64,000 nt of DNA from Pseudomonas syringae (GTDB lineage Bacteria; Pseudomonadota; Gammaproteobacteria; Pseudomonadales; Pseudomonadaceae): assembly GCF_021606685.1 (NCBI RefSeq), contig NZ_WKCB01000010.1, forward strand, positions 47,145 to 111,144. Reading direction: 5' to 3'. A program made the translations under genes and the position numbers. Positions 10,661 through 19,180 of the stretch are shown here, one piece after another (the stretch's first letter is position 1; the number at the start of each line of letters is the position of its first letter). Below the pieces are notes generated by a model. The model was not told the origin of the DNA. It did no database searches and saw only the letters and a list, made by a program, of their open reading frames with translations.

Positions 10661-10706
10661 TTTTCTAATACTCATCCAGGTTACCCTCAGCCTCTAGGTA
10701 CTGCGC

Positions 10707-11648
10707 GTGTCCAAGATGATGGTCTTTACGGGGAATGCCAACCCCGATCTGGCTCGACGTGTCGTACGTCAGCTGCATATCCCTCTCGGTGACATCTCTG
10801 TCGGTAAGTTCTCCGACGGCGAAATTACAGCCGAGATCAATGAAAACGTTCGCGGTAAAGACGTCTTCATTATTCAGCCGACCTGCGCTCCGACCAACGA
10901 TAACCTGATGGAACTCGTCGTGATGGCTGATGCCTTCCGCCGCTCCTCAGCGACTCGAATCACAGCTGTAATCCCTTACTTTGGTTATGCCCGTCAGGAT
11001 CGCCGTCCGCGTTCCGCACGTGTGGCTATCAGCGCGAAAGTCGTTGCTGACATGCTGACCGTGGTAGGCATCGACCGTGTTCTCACGGTTGACCTGCACG
11101 CTGACCAAATCCAGGGGTTCTTCGATATTCCAGTAGATAACATCTACGGCTCCCCCGTCCTGGTGGATGACATCGAAGACCAGCGCTTTGAAAACCTGAT
11201 GATCGTGTCCCCGGACATTGGTGGCGTCGTGCGTGCACGAGCGGTTGCCAAATCCCTGGGCGTGGATCTCGGGATCATCGACAAACGCCGTGAGAAAGCC
11301 AATCACTCTGAAGTGATGCATATCATTGGTGATGTCGAAGGGCGTACCTGTATTCTGGTTGATGACATGGTCGACACCGCTGGCACCCTGTGCCACGCGG
11401 CGAAAGCCTTGAAAGAGCACGGTGCCGCTAAAGTCTTCGCCTACTGCACACACCCTGTGCTGTCGGGCCGAGCGATCGAGAACATCGAGAACTCCATGCT
11501 GGACGAACTGGTGGTGACTAACACCATCCCGTTGTCCGCAGCAGCTCAAGCCTGTTCGCGTATCCGTCAACTGGATATCGCACCGGTAGTTGCCGAAGCG
11601 GTTCGCCGCATCAGCAACGAAGAATCGATCAGCGCGATGTTCCGTTAA
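10707..11648 (+). CDS. prs: Ribose-phosphate pyrophosphokinase
   Basis: It makes PRPP from ribose-5-phosphate and ATP for nucleotide, His, Trp and NAD synthesis. The class I enzyme is full length (313 residues) from a GTG start (VSKMMVF). It shows the RPRSAR(V)AISAK catalytic region, metal-binding [14 protein letters not shown], and the PRPP-binding loop [12 protein letters not shown] near 217. It is followed by a strong intrinsic terminator. Confidence 0.98.
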   Translation: MSKMMVFTGNANPDLARRVVRQLHIPLGDISVGKFSDGEITAEINENVRGKDVFIIQPTCAPTNDNLMELVVMADAFRRSSATRITAVIPYFGYARQDRRPRSARVAISAKVVADMLTVVGIDRVLTVDLHADQIQGFFDIPVDNIYGSPVLVDDIEDQRFENLMIVSPDIGGVVRARAVAKSLGVDLGIIDKRREKANHSEVMHIIGDVEGRTCILVDDMVDTAGTLCHAAKALKEHGAAKVFAYCTHPVLSGRAIENIENSMLDELVVTNTIPLSAAAQACSRIRQLDIAPVVAEAVRRISNEESISAMFR

Positions 11649-11685
11649 GGGTCAAACCTTACGAAACATCTCTCTGACGAAAAGC

Positions 11686-11722
11686 GCCCCGCCCCAGCAT
11701 TCTGTTGGGGCGGGGCTTTTTT
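11686..11722 (+). terminator. Intrinsic terminator after prs
   Basis: An 11-bp perfect GC stem (11686-11696 with 11706-11716) with a 9-nt loop is followed by six T residues. It separates prs from rplY. Confidence 0.92.
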
Positions 11723-11787
11723 GCCCATATCGCCTTTAGCGCTGGTCGCAAACGCTGGGGCGAATGTGGTTATTTTGGAGATACAAC

Positions 11788-12393
11788 ATGAACGATTTTA
11801 CTCTGAATGCTGAAGTGCGTTCCGACCTGGGGAAAGGTGCGAGCCGCCGCCTGCGTCGTCTCGCAAGCCTGGTTCCAGCTGTAGTTTACGGTGGCGAAAA
11901 AGCCCCTGAATCCATCAGCATGCTGGCTAAAGAAGTTGCCAAACTGCTCGAAAACGACGCTGCCTACAGCCACGTTATCGAACTGAACGTTGGCGGCAAA
12001 AAGCAAAACGTCATCATCAAAGCTCTGCAACGTCACCCGTCCAAGGGCCACGTACTGCACGCTGACTTCGTACGCGTTGTAGCCGGTCAGAAACTGACCG
12101 CTATCGTGCCTGTGCACTTTGTTGGTGAAGAAGCTCCGGTCAAGAAAGGTGGCGTTGTTTCCCACACTACTACCGAGATCGAAGTAACCTGCCTGCCGAA
12201 AGATCTGCCTGAGTTCATCGAAGTCGACCTGTCGGCTGCTGAAATCGGCACCATCATTCACCTGTCCGATCTCAAAGCCCCTAAAGGCGTTGAGTTCGTT
12301 GCACTGGCTCACAACGACGACAAGGCTGTTGCCAACGTCCACGCGCCACGTGTTGTAGCTGAAGATGAAGAAGGCGAAACCGCTGCAGAGTAA
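11788..12393 (+). CDS. rplY: 50S ribosomal protein L25/general stress protein Ctc
   Basis: This 201-residue protein combines the 5S-rRNA-binding L25 domain (about 1-95) with the TL5/CTC C-terminal domain. The ATG at 11788 follows a TTGGAG ribosome site; an in-frame ATG at 11764 would add eight residues with no ribosome site of its own. The acidic tail ([10 protein letters not shown]) is usual. It precedes pth, as across pseudomonads. Confidence 0.96.
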   Translation: MNDFTLNAEVRSDLGKGASRRLRRLASLVPAVVYGGEKAPESISMLAKEVAKLLENDAAYSHVIELNVGGKKQNVIIKALQRHPSKGHVLHADFVRVVAGQKLTAIVPVHFVGEEAPVKKGGVVSHTTTEIEVTCLPKDLPEFIEVDLSAAEIGTIIHLSDLKAPKGVEFVALAHNDDKAVANVHAPRVVAEDEEGETAAE

Positions 12394-12561
12394 TGCTCTC
12401 TGCAACGTCGGAGCTTGAGGAAACATCGCGGACCGAAACGTAGCGAGAAAGCGGGCGACAACGCGAAGTTTATCTCTGGATAAGTGAGCTCCTGTCACCC
12501 ACTTTCGCCGCACGCAGGTGTCGGCGATGTTATCCACAACTCCAAAGGAAGGGCCCCTGTC

Positions 12562-13146
12562 GTGACTGCCATAAAACTGATCGTTGGCCTGGGAAATCCA
12601 GGCGCCGAATACGAACAGACCCGGCATAACGCGGGGGCCCTTTTTGTTGAGCGCATCGCCCACGCCCAAGGTGTGAACCTGGTGGCCGATCGCAAATATT
12701 TTGGCCTGACCGGGCGTTTTTCGCACCAGGGTCAGGATGTTCGTCTGCTGATTCCCACCACCTACATGAACCGCAGCGGCCAGGCTGTCGCGGCGCTTGC
12801 GGGCTTCTTCCGGATCAAACCCGAAGAGATCCTGGTGGCCCATGACGAACTGGACCTGCCACCCGGCGTTGCCAAGCTCAAGTTGGGCGGCGGGCATGGC
12901 GGGCATAATGGCCTGCGCGACATCATTGCGCAGTTGGGTAATCAGAATAATTTTTACCGTCTGCGGCTCGGCATTGGCCACCCAGGCGTTGCCAGTATGG
13001 TTTCAAATTTCGTCCTGGGTCGTGCGCCACGCGCCGAACAGGAAAAACTCGATGCCAGCATCGACTTTGCCCTCGGCGTGCTGCCGGATATCTTCGCCGG
13101 TGAATGGAACCGCGCGATGAAAAACCTGCACAGCCAGAAGGCCTGA
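12562..13146 (+). CDS. pth: Peptidyl-tRNA hydrolase
   Basis: It recycles peptidyl-tRNAs released from stalled ribosomes. The protein has 194 residues from a GTG start that places the canonical [19 protein letters not shown] at the N-terminus (catalytic His22). The frame is open upstream to 12484, but that extension has no family similarity. Later motifs [11 protein letters not shown] and [13 protein letters not shown] are present. ychF follows 21 bp downstream. Confidence 0.96.
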   Translation: MTAIKLIVGLGNPGAEYEQTRHNAGALFVERIAHAQGVNLVADRKYFGLTGRFSHQGQDVRLLIPTTYMNRSGQAVAALAGFFRIKPEEILVAHDELDLPPGVAKLKLGGGHGGHNGLRDIIAQLGNQNNFYRLRLGIGHPGVASMVSNFVLGRAPRAEQEKLDASIDFALGVLPDIFAGEWNRAMKNLHSQKA

Positions 13147-13167
13147 CTCTTACCGAGGGGAAACACC

Positions 13168-14268
13168 ATGGGATTCAATTGCGGCATCGTCGGCCTGCCC
13201 AACGTCGGCAAATCCACCTTGTTCAACGCTTTGACCAAGTCCGGTATTGCGGCGGAGAACTTCCCCTTCTGCACCATCGAACCCAACAGCGGCATCGTGG
13301 CCATGCCGGACCCGCGCTTGCAGGAACTGGCGGCCATCGTCAATCCCAAGCGCATCCTGCCAACCACCATGGAATTCGTCGACATCGCGGGCCTGGTCGC
13401 CGGCGCGTCGAAAGGTGAAGGCCTGGGCAACAAGTTCCTGGCCAACATTCGTGAAACCGATGCCATCGCCCACGTGGTCCGCTGCTTTGAAGACGAGAAC
13501 GTGATCCACGTTTCCAACAGCGTCGACCCGAAACGCGACATCGAGATCATCGACCTGGAACTGATCTTCGCCGACCTCGACAGCTGCGAAAAGCAACTGC
13601 AGAAAGTCGCGCGTAACGCCAAGGGCGGCGACAAGGATGCCGTGGTCCAGAAAGGCCTGCTGGAGCAATTGATCGCTCACTTCACCCTGGGCAAGCCGGC
13701 GCGCAGCCTGATGAAGAGCATGAATACCGACGAAAAAGCAGTGATCAAAGGCTTCCATCTGCTGACCACCAAGCCTGTGATGTACATCGCCAACGTCGCG
13801 GAAGACGGCTTCGAGAACAACCCGCTGCTCGACGTGGTCAAGGCCATCGCCGAGGAAGAAGGCGCGATCGTGGTGCCGGTATGCAACAAGATCGAAGCGG
13901 AAATTGCCGAGCTGGATGACGGCGAAGAGAAAGACATGTTCCTTGAGGCCCTGGGCCTGGAAGAACCTGGCTTGAACCGTGTAATCCGCGCTGGCTACGA
14001 AATGCTGCACTTGCAGACTTATTTCACCGCTGGTGTCGAAGAAGTCCGCGCCTGGACCGTCAAGGTCGGTGCCACCGCACCACAGGCCGCCGGCGTGATT
14101 CACACCGACTTCGAAAAAGGCTTTATCCGCGCCGAAGTCATCGCCTACAGCGACTTCATCCAGTACAAGGGCGAAGCCGGCACCAAGGAAGCTGGTAAGT
14201 GGCGTCTGGAAGGCAAGGAATACATCGTCAAGGATGGCGACGTGATGCACTTCCGTTTCAACGTGTAA
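13168..14268 (+). CDS. ychF: Redox-regulated ATPase YchF (Obg family)
   Basis: The 366-residue Obg-family P-loop NTPase has [14 protein letters not shown] (P-loop), [11 protein letters not shown] (switch I region) and a C-terminal TGS domain. YchF hydrolyses ATP rather than GTP, binds ribosomes and acts as a negative regulator of the oxidative stress response. It closes the pth-ychF unit and is followed by an intrinsic terminator. Confidence 0.96.
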   Translation: MGFNCGIVGLPNVGKSTLFNALTKSGIAAENFPFCTIEPNSGIVAMPDPRLQELAAIVNPKRILPTTMEFVDIAGLVAGASKGEGLGNKFLANIRETDAIAHVVRCFEDENVIHVSNSVDPKRDIEIIDLELIFADLDSCEKQLQKVARNAKGGDKDAVVQKGLLEQLIAHFTLGKPARSLMKSMNTDEKAVIKGFHLLTTKPVMYIANVAEDGFENNPLLDVVKAIAEEEGAIVVPVCNKIEAEIAELDDGEEKDMFLEALGLEEPGLNRVIRAGYEMLHLQTYFTAGVEEVRAWTVKVGATAPQAAGVIHTDFEKGFIRAEVIAYSDFIQYKGEAGTKEAGKWRLEGKEYIVKDGDVMHFRFNV

Positions 14269-14294
14269 GTTATACCTGCGGTATTCACCGCGAA

Positions 14295-14327
14295 TAAAAA
14301 AGCCGATGCTCCGCATCGGCTTTTTTG
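14295..14327 (+). terminator. Intrinsic terminator after ychF
   Basis: AGCCGATGC and GCATCGGCT form a 9-bp stem with a 3-nt loop, flanked by an A run and followed by six T. It marks the boundary between core genes and the type III remnant. Confidence 0.9.
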
Positions 14328-14523
14328 TGGGCAACTGTTTAACGTCTAACAGTTACCCTTTAGCAATTGGGCACAATAAAACATAAACCTATCTAATTTC
14401 TCCTACATCATTCGCGCAAGTTCCTACTTCAAAGCTCATACGAGAAACCTATAATTTGCACGCCACGGTGAAGTGGCTGATGACGGCTTTTTAATAGCGA
14501 AAGAATAATGGAGCACCCCTTCG

Positions 14524-15438
14524 ATGTCGGACGCCTGTCATGGGGAAATTGATACGGACATTTCATTCCTGGAAGACCCGGACATTGAAAATACGCTTCA
14601 CAGCACTGCGCAACTCAACATAGATATTTTGTTGCTGGGAGAAACCGGCACCGGCAAGGACACGCTGGCTCAACGGGTTCATCGTTTATCGGGGCGTAGA
14701 GGGAGTTTCGTTGCCGTGAACTGTGCGGCCATCCCCGAAAGCCTTGCCGAAAGCCAGCTGTTCGGGGTCAACAGCGGGGCCTTTACGGGGGCGATGCAGT
14801 CACGAGCAGGCTTTGTAGAAGCCGCGCATCTGGGTACGCTTTACCTCGATGAGATCGACAGCATGCCGTTAAACCTGCAAGCCAAACTGCTGCGGGTGCT
14901 GGAGTCTCGCGGCGTCGAGCGCCTGGGTTCAACCCGTTTCATCCCGGTAGACATGCGCGTGATTGCGTCGGCCCAGCAGTCACTGCACCAGATGGTCGAA
15001 GCAGGCACGTTCAGGCGTGACCTGTACTTTCGATTGAACATCGTCAGCATCCAGCTGCCCGCCCTGCGGGACCAGCGAGAACGGATCATCCCGCTGTTCC
15101 TCAAGATGGTCCGGCAAGAAGCCCAAGCATTCAAATGCCCTGCGCCAACCCCGCCTGGGTCATTGTTGCAACAGATGCTCTGCCATTCCTGGCTGGGGAA
15201 TATTCGTGAGCTACGTTCCACCGCCAAACGCTTTGTGTTGGGCCTGCCACCGCTCTCAACCCCGAGAAGCACGCAGCACGGCAACGAGATGAGCCTCAAG
15301 GCACGCCTGCAACAAATTGAAAAAATCCTGATTGAAGAGTCGCTGCACCGCAATGACCGCTGTGTAGATAGCGTGGCGGTTGAGTTGGGGGTGGTAAAAC
15401 GCACCCTCTATTACCGGATGAAACAACTCGGCCTATAG
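14524..15438 (+). CDS. rspR: HrpR/HrpS-type sigma54 enhancer-binding protein (RspR-like)
   Basis: The 304-residue protein is an AAA+ domain with no receiver domain, the size and form of HrpR/HrpS, which activate the sigma54 promoter of hrpL in plant-associated pseudomonads. It has Walker A GETGTGKD (near 40), the sigma54-contact loop GAFTGA, Walker B LYLDEID, and a Fis-type HTH at the C-terminus (VELGVVKRTLYYRMKQLGL). Only one such gene is present, as described for the P. fluorescens rsp system, instead of the P. syringae pair. Its usual target, an intact hrpL, is missing here. The upstream gap (14328-14523) is AT-rich. Confidence 0.85.
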   Translation: MSDACHGEIDTDISFLEDPDIENTLHSTAQLNIDILLLGETGTGKDTLAQRVHRLSGRRGSFVAVNCAAIPESLAESQLFGVNSGAFTGAMQSRAGFVEAAHLGTLYLDEIDSMPLNLQAKLLRVLESRGVERLGSTRFIPVDMRVIASAQQSLHQMVEAGTFRRDLYFRLNIVSIQLPALRDQRERIIPLFLKMVRQEAQAFKCPAPTPPGSLLQQMLCHSWLGNIRELRSTAKRFVLGLPPLSTPRSTQHGNEMSLKARLQQIEKILIEESLHRNDRCVDSVAVELGVVKRTLYYRMKQLGL

Positions 15439-15489
15439 CGATTTCGGGACCAGCAGAAATAATTTCAAATATTCCTCCTGTAAGAAAAC

Positions 15490-15518
15490 GGAACGCTTTG
15501 TTTTCAATTGACCACATA
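15490..15518 (+). promoter_or_regulatory. hrp box (HrpL/RspL-type ECF promoter)
   Basis: GGAACG (15490-15495), a 16-bp spacer and CCACATA (15512-15518) match the HrpL promoter GGAACC-N16-CCACNNA with one mismatch. It lies about 90 bp before the first gene of the truncated type III operon. The sigma factor that would read it survives here only as a C-terminal fragment. Confidence 0.8.
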
Positions 15519-15605
15519 GAGCCTGAGTGACTTCAACGTCACTCAACCTGCACAGATAGCTGATTATTCGCTATCACCCTTTATTTCAAACTCGGAAGGT
15601 GATCT

Positions 15606-15794
15606 ATGAGCAGTTCCTATGGCGTTGGCAGTGGCAGTGGCAGTGGCGGTATCAGTAGCCGTGACGCCGCATCCCAACTGGATGCACTCAACAGACAAAA
15701 AACGGAAGATGTTGTTAAAGAGGCACGTGACACAATGGGTCAAGAACTGGTCACCGCTAAAGCGGGTCGCACCAAATCCTTGCGCTTTGCCTAA
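15606..15794 (+). CDS. Small Gly/Ser-rich protein at the hrpA (type III pilin) position
   Basis: This 62-residue protein has a Gly/Ser-rich N-terminus (SSSYGVGSGSGSGG) and a charged helical C-terminal half. It is the first ORF after the hrp box, follows an AAGGTGA ribosome site, and is separated from the sctI gene by a strong hairpin. In P. syringae that position belongs to the pilus protein HrpA, itself followed by a hairpin. Sequence similarity to HrpA is too weak for me to assert; it could be a short pilin or a remnant. Confidence 0.5.
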   Translation: MSSSYGVGSGSGSGGISSRDAASQLDALNRQKTEDVVKEARDTMGQELVTAKAGRTKSLRFA

Positions 15795-15803
15795 GTAAGA
15801 CGA

Positions 15804-15835
15804 ACCGCCCCACCCTATAAGGTGGGGCGGTCTTT
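15804..15835 (+). terminator. Hairpin between pilin candidate and sctI
   Basis: An 11-bp perfect stem ACCGCCCCACC/GGTGGGGCGGT with a 6-nt loop is followed by CTTT, a weak U-tract. It probably acts as a partial terminator or a 3' stabiliser that makes the first gene of the operon the most abundant mRNA. Confidence 0.65.
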
Positions 15836-15881
15836 ACGCTCACTGCGGGCGCAACCCCTGATACGTACGATGGAGGTTCAC

Positions 15882-16247
15882 ATGGATATCACCCATGCCG
15901 GGTTTCGAAAAAACGCAACCATCGCGGCTCAGGCCGACACACCCGATGCGAGCAATGCGGCGTCTGACATCAGTTTTTTCAACGCGCAACTCAACGCTAC
16001 CGAGCAGCCTCGTAACGGCATTGCCCCCGCCCTGGCCGCTACTTCGTCGCCTTGGGCCGCCGCTGAGTCGCAAACGTTATCCAGGCGAGTCTCCAAAGGG
16101 TTTCGGGAAGCAAGTCAGAACAAGAAGACCAAGGATGCGAACGAGTTCCCCCAAGCGCTCGCCGAAGCGCATGTCGAAGTGGCAGCCAATATCAAGCTCA
16201 TTGGCGCACTGGCCAAAAGCGTCGATAAAATTTCAAACCTGGGGTAG
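15882..16247 (+). CDS. rspB: Type III secretion inner-rod protein (SctI/HrpB family)
   Basis: The 121-residue protein starts at the ATG preceded by TGGAGG (15871-15876). The C-terminus, from about 98 (VEVAANIKLIGALAKSVDK), has the amphipathic helical pattern of SctI/YscI/HrpB proteins, which form the inner rod of the needle complex. The N-terminus is Ala/Ser-rich and low complexity. The place directly before sctJ is that of hrpB. There is no hrpZ harpin gene between it and the pilin candidate. Confidence 0.7.
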   Translation: MDITHAGFRKNATIAAQADTPDASNAASDISFFNAQLNATEQPRNGIAPALAATSSPWAAAESQTLSRRVSKGFREASQNKKTKDANEFPQALAEAHVEVAANIKLIGALAKSVDKISNLG

Positions 16248-16251
16248 ATGC

Positions 16252-17037
16252 ATGTATCGCCGCCTGATCGCCCTATTGTTTCTTTCATCGGCGTTGATGC
16301 TGACGGGCTGTGGTGAAAAAGTAGAGCTACATCGCAACATTTCTGAGCAAGAAGCCAACGAAGTCATCGCAGAACTGGCGAACAAACAGATACGCGCTCA
16401 GAAAATCCCAGGCAAAGACGGCGTCGCCGTTCGCGTCAATGCCAGTGACATCAGTCGTGCAGTTCGTACCCTGGACGCCGCGGGGCTGCCCAGGCTGGCC
16501 CGCTCGACACTGGGTGATGTATTTCGCAAGGAGGGCGTCATCTCCACTCCCTTGGAAGAGCGCGCGCGCTACATCTACGCGCTGTCCCAGGAACTCGAAT
16601 CGACCCTATCCAACATAGACGGAGTCATCGTCGCCCGTGTGCACGTGGTGCTCCCTGAGCGGGTAGCGCCAGGCGAGCCGGTACAACCGGCGTCCGCTTC
16701 GGTATTCATCAAGCACGACCCGCGACTGGAGCCGGACAAAATAAACCCGCGTGTCCGCAGGATGGTAGCCAGCAGCATCCCAGGCATGGCCTCCGCCATA
16801 GACAACACCGCAAAACTGACCGTGGTTTTCGTACCGGCTACCGCCTATAAGGAAGAACAGCAGCTCATCTACCTGGGCCCTTTCCTGGTTCCGGAGCATG
16901 AACTTGGGTTCTGGCGCGCGAGCATTTTTTTGCCTCCGGTCGCCCTTATTCTGGGTGGCGTTGGCTGGCTGCTCTGGCGCCGCCGGAAGCTGTCCAGCGC
17001 TGCAGCGGAGCCTGCAATGGCGCAGGCGCATGAGTGA
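16252..17037 (+). CDS. rscJ: Type III secretion MS-ring lipoprotein SctJ (HrcJ/RscJ)
   Basis: The 261-residue YscJ/FliF-family lipoprotein has lipobox LTGC (C20), the conserved N-terminal region LHRNISEQEANEVIAEL, the ring-forming domain (ARVHVVLPE near 125) and one C-terminal membrane segment (about 222-242). It builds the inner-membrane ring of the injectisome. The frame is open to 15895 but the lipoprotein signal fixes the start at 16252. It appears intact although most of its partner genes are absent. Confidence 0.9.
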   Translation: MYRRLIALLFLSSALMLTGCGEKVELHRNISEQEANEVIAELANKQIRAQKIPGKDGVAVRVNASDISRAVRTLDAAGLPRLARSTLGDVFRKEGVISTPLEERARYIYALSQELESTLSNIDGVIVARVHVVLPERVAPGEPVQPASASVFIKHDPRLEPDKINPRVRRMVASSIPGMASAIDNTAKLTVVFVPATAYKEEQQLIYLGPFLVPEHELGFWRASIFLPPVALILGGVGWLLWRRRKLSSAAAEPAMAQAHE

Positions 17038-17611
17038 AGAACTCAGCTGGGTAACGTGGTGGGCCTTCCCATGGAGGAATGCCCACATCGACTGGCTCAC
17101 CCAAACGGGCTTTGTAGAAACGCCAGCGCTCTCACGTAGCCATCATCGCCGCGTGAGCAGCCTGTTCGGCATCGAGCCCGGGCTGCCCCCGGCCAGTTCT
17201 TCGGCGTTGTTGCAACTGGTGCTAAGCACCGCGCAACAACGGGACCTTGTGCTCATTCTCGTCAATGAGGTGTACAACACGCCTCATGACAAGCGGCTGA
17301 GTCAGGATCAGTTGCTTTGGTGCCAGCGCTTGGCCAAGGCACTCCCACCTGGCCCGGTATCGGCACGCATCGACGAGCCCTTGCACTACCTGCGCGCGTG
17401 GGTCTCGCCGGCCATCTGGCAGCGGCTGCGCCTGGGCTTTGCTCGCCCACGGGTGCTCGAGTTGGAACAACACCCCAAGCCTGCGGACACCCATGGCCGG
17501 CTGGATACCCTGTGGCAAGCCACTATCTGGCGCGCAGCCTCTGCCACCGTCAATGGCGCCCCGCACGCCCCCCAAGAGAACCCCAACCATGTTTTGCGCC
17601 CGCAAGATTGA
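17030..17611 (+). CDS. rspD: Type III secretion protein SctK (HrpD/RspD-like)
   Basis: The 193-residue protein overlaps the sctJ stop by 8 bp. It is rich in Leu, Trp and Arg, and its length and position match HrpD (SctK), a cytoplasmic sorting-platform component that links the MS ring to the ATPase complex. Sequence conservation in this family is poor, so the call depends heavily on gene order. The frame extends upstream to 16898, but that part lies inside sctJ. Confidence 0.65.
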   Translation: MSEELSWVTWWAFPWRNAHIDWLTQTGFVETPALSRSHHRRVSSLFGIEPGLPPASSSALLQLVLSTAQQRDLVLILVNEVYNTPHDKRLSQDQLLWCQRLAKALPPGPVSARIDEPLHYLRAWVSPAIWQRLRLGFARPRVLELEQHPKPADTHGRLDTLWQATIWRAASATVNGAPHAPQENPNHVLRPQD

Positions 17612-18191
17612 GCTGCAAACCCCGCCCCACGATCTGCCAACGGCACTGATCCCCAGGCAAATGCTGGCTGACCATACCCAGGCGCGGCACTTGCTGGATC
17701 ACGCCGAAGCTCAAGCGCAGGCGCTCATACGCCAAGCGCACGACCAATGTGAGCAGATAATCGAGCGGGCAAGTGATGAGTTCTGGCAGCGCGCCAACGC
17801 CCAACTGCATCGTTGGGAGTGTGAGCGCCAGACGATGGTCGACCATCTGGAACACACCGCGACATCCGTCATTAATGCGGCCAACCACTTCAGGCGCCTG
17901 TATGCCAAGCCGGTGCATTGCGAATTTGATGAGTCGCTGTGGCATGGCCAAGAAGAAAACAAAAACCTGGACTGGGAGTTCGAAATCAACCGTCGCCTGG
18001 AAAACACCCTGAGCGCCATTGACCACCTACCCACGGAAATGCGCAAAACGCTGTACGCCTCACTGGAAACCGACGGCAGCTACCAGGACACTGCCGACGT
18101 GCTGGACATTCCTATCGGCACTGTTCGCTCACGCCTCTCACGGGCGCGCGAACACTTAAAGCGCGTCACCCACAACTCGAAATACCCGTAA
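17589..18191 (+). pseudogene. In-frame chimera: SctL (HrpE) N-terminus joined to HrpL sigma factor C-terminus
   Basis: The ATG at 17589 overlaps sctK by 23 bp, as expected for hrpE (sctL). Residues 1-98 have the SctL stator pattern (RKIEL start, long Ala/Gln/Glu helix with WECERQ). From residue 99 (NHFRRLYAKP) the protein becomes the C-terminal half of an ECF sigma factor of the HrpL type: the end of region 2, a linker, and region 4 with SYQDTADVLDIPIGTVRSRLSRAREHLKR. Sigma region 2 (-10 recognition and core binding) and the SctL ATPase-contact domain are both missing. I infer one large deletion between hrpE and hrpL that happened to keep the frame. Confidence 0.82.
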
Positions 18192-18529
18192 GACCGGACA
18201 CGTGTTGGGCGGCAGGGATATTGCCCAACTTGATCAAGGTTTCCGCTACAGGCCAGGATATTCGCCAGCAGCGCCACGCCGATCCTCTCCCCCCAAAAGA
18301 ACACGCCCCACCGGTAAGCCGAGAAACCTGTGGCAAGAGCGCTTGCGCCCATTGAGCTGCGCAGCCGCTTCAAAACCAATCGACACAGCGCCCCCAGCCG
18401 AATCCTAAGCCAACCCCCTTGCCCTACCAGGCCGCGTCACCCTGCCAGTGAACCGCCCGCCACTCGTCGCCGAAACCGGCATTTCCGGTTAAACAGTTGA
18501 AAGCGTAGATAAAAATTAAAAATAAACGC
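18192..18529. other. Gene-poor stretch after the type III remnant
   Basis: About 340 bp with no convincing gene. A 99-codon minus-strand frame (18080-18379) contains a hydrophobic patch (GVFFWGERIGVALLANIL) but mostly overlaps the sigma-like fragment and has no ribosome site or recognised family. GC falls sharply from about 18490 towards the tRNA promoter. It may contain unrecognisable remains of the lost type III genes. Confidence 0.5.
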
Positions 18530-18558
18530 TTGACGCATTCCCGTTCTACGCGAATAAT
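18530..18558 (+). promoter_or_regulatory. tRNA-Met promoter
   Basis: TTGACG (18530-18535), a 17-bp spacer and AATAAT (18553-18558), then GC-rich bases before the tRNA start at 18570, the form of a stable-RNA promoter. Confidence 0.7.
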
Positions 18559-18569
18559 GCGCGCCACTT

Positions 18570-18646
18570 GGCTACATAGCTCAGTTGGTTAGAGCATAGC
18601 ATTCATAATGCTGGGGTCCGGGGTTCAAGTCCCTGTGTAGCCACCA
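18570..18646 (+). tRNA. tRNA-Met (anticodon CAT)
   Basis: The 77-nt cloverleaf has acceptor GGCTACA/TGTAGCC, anticodon CAT in the loop between GCATT and AATGC, T-loop GGTTCAAGTCC and an encoded CCA. The base-paired 1-72 position and overall sequence fit elongator Met rather than initiator. An intrinsic terminator follows. Confidence 0.95.
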
Positions 18647-18652
18647 AGTACT

Positions 18653-18687
18653 AAAAACGGCTTACCGAAAGGTAGGCCGTTTTTTTA
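18653..18687 (+). terminator. Intrinsic terminator after tRNA-Met (left copy of a direct repeat)
   Basis: ACGGCTTACC-GAAA-GGTAGGCCGT forms a 10-bp stem with one G-U pair and a GAAA loop, followed by seven T. The sequence 18653-18701 recurs almost unchanged at 23223-23269 after the TonB receptor gene. Confidence 0.9.
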
Positions 18688-18757
18688 TGCCCGCAGAAAA
18701 GTCCGGCAAGCTGTTACCCTCCCCGCCCTCCCCAACACTAAACGGAATCAGTGTTCG

Positions 18758-19084
18758 ATGGCCTCCCAGCTCCTGCTCCTCGCTCTCGCGCTTTCAAGCC
18801 TGCCGCTGGTCGCCAGTGATGGTGAAAACAGAAGCCCACTGGAACGCGCAACGATGGTTACCACCGGCGCGCCCTTCCTGCTGACCTCCGGCACCGCATG
18901 GCTCACCTCCAAACCCTTTGAAATGCTCAAGGCCGCCAAGAGCGACGCGCTGGCCTTCATCGGCTCGGACGGCGATATTCGCGGCGCGCAATTCGAACTC
19001 GCGGTGAGGACCTACCACCGCGCCTATCCAGCGCCGCATATGGACGATATGCAGCTGGCGCAAGCCATCGCCGTCACCGATTGA
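18758..19084 (+). CDS. DUF2388 (TIGR02448) secreted small protein
   Basis: The 108-residue protein has a signal peptide (about 1-19) and the family core TSGTAWLTSKPFEMLKAAKSDALAFIGSDGDIRGAQFE, typical of a Pseudomonas-specific group of small exported proteins of unknown function. It stands alone between tRNA-Met and the iron-uptake regulators. Confidence 0.75.
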   Translation: MASQLLLLALALSSLPLVASDGENRSPLERATMVTTGAPFLLTSGTAWLTSKPFEMLKAAKSDALAFIGSDGDIRGAQFELAVRTYHRAYPAPHMDDMQLAQAIAVTD

Positions 19085-19143
19085 GCGCACTGCCAGCCGC
19101 ACCCTCTTCCCTCCTTGCAAATTCATCCAGCAGGCACGAAAAT

Positions 19144-19162
19144 GAGATTGATTATCATATAA
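19144..19162 (+). promoter_or_regulatory. Fur box before the ECF sigma gene
   Basis: I count 13 of 19 matches to the Fur consensus, centred on GATTATCAT, 19 bp before the sigma gene ATG. It predicts iron-repressed expression of the sigma/anti-sigma pair. Confidence 0.65.
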
Positions 19163-19180
19163 ACCTTTCAGGTTTGGGCC

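Noticed and set aside
18080..18379. 99-codon minus-strand ORF with a hydrophobic patch
   Set aside because: It mostly overlaps the sigma region 4 coding sequence, has no start context and no recognised family.
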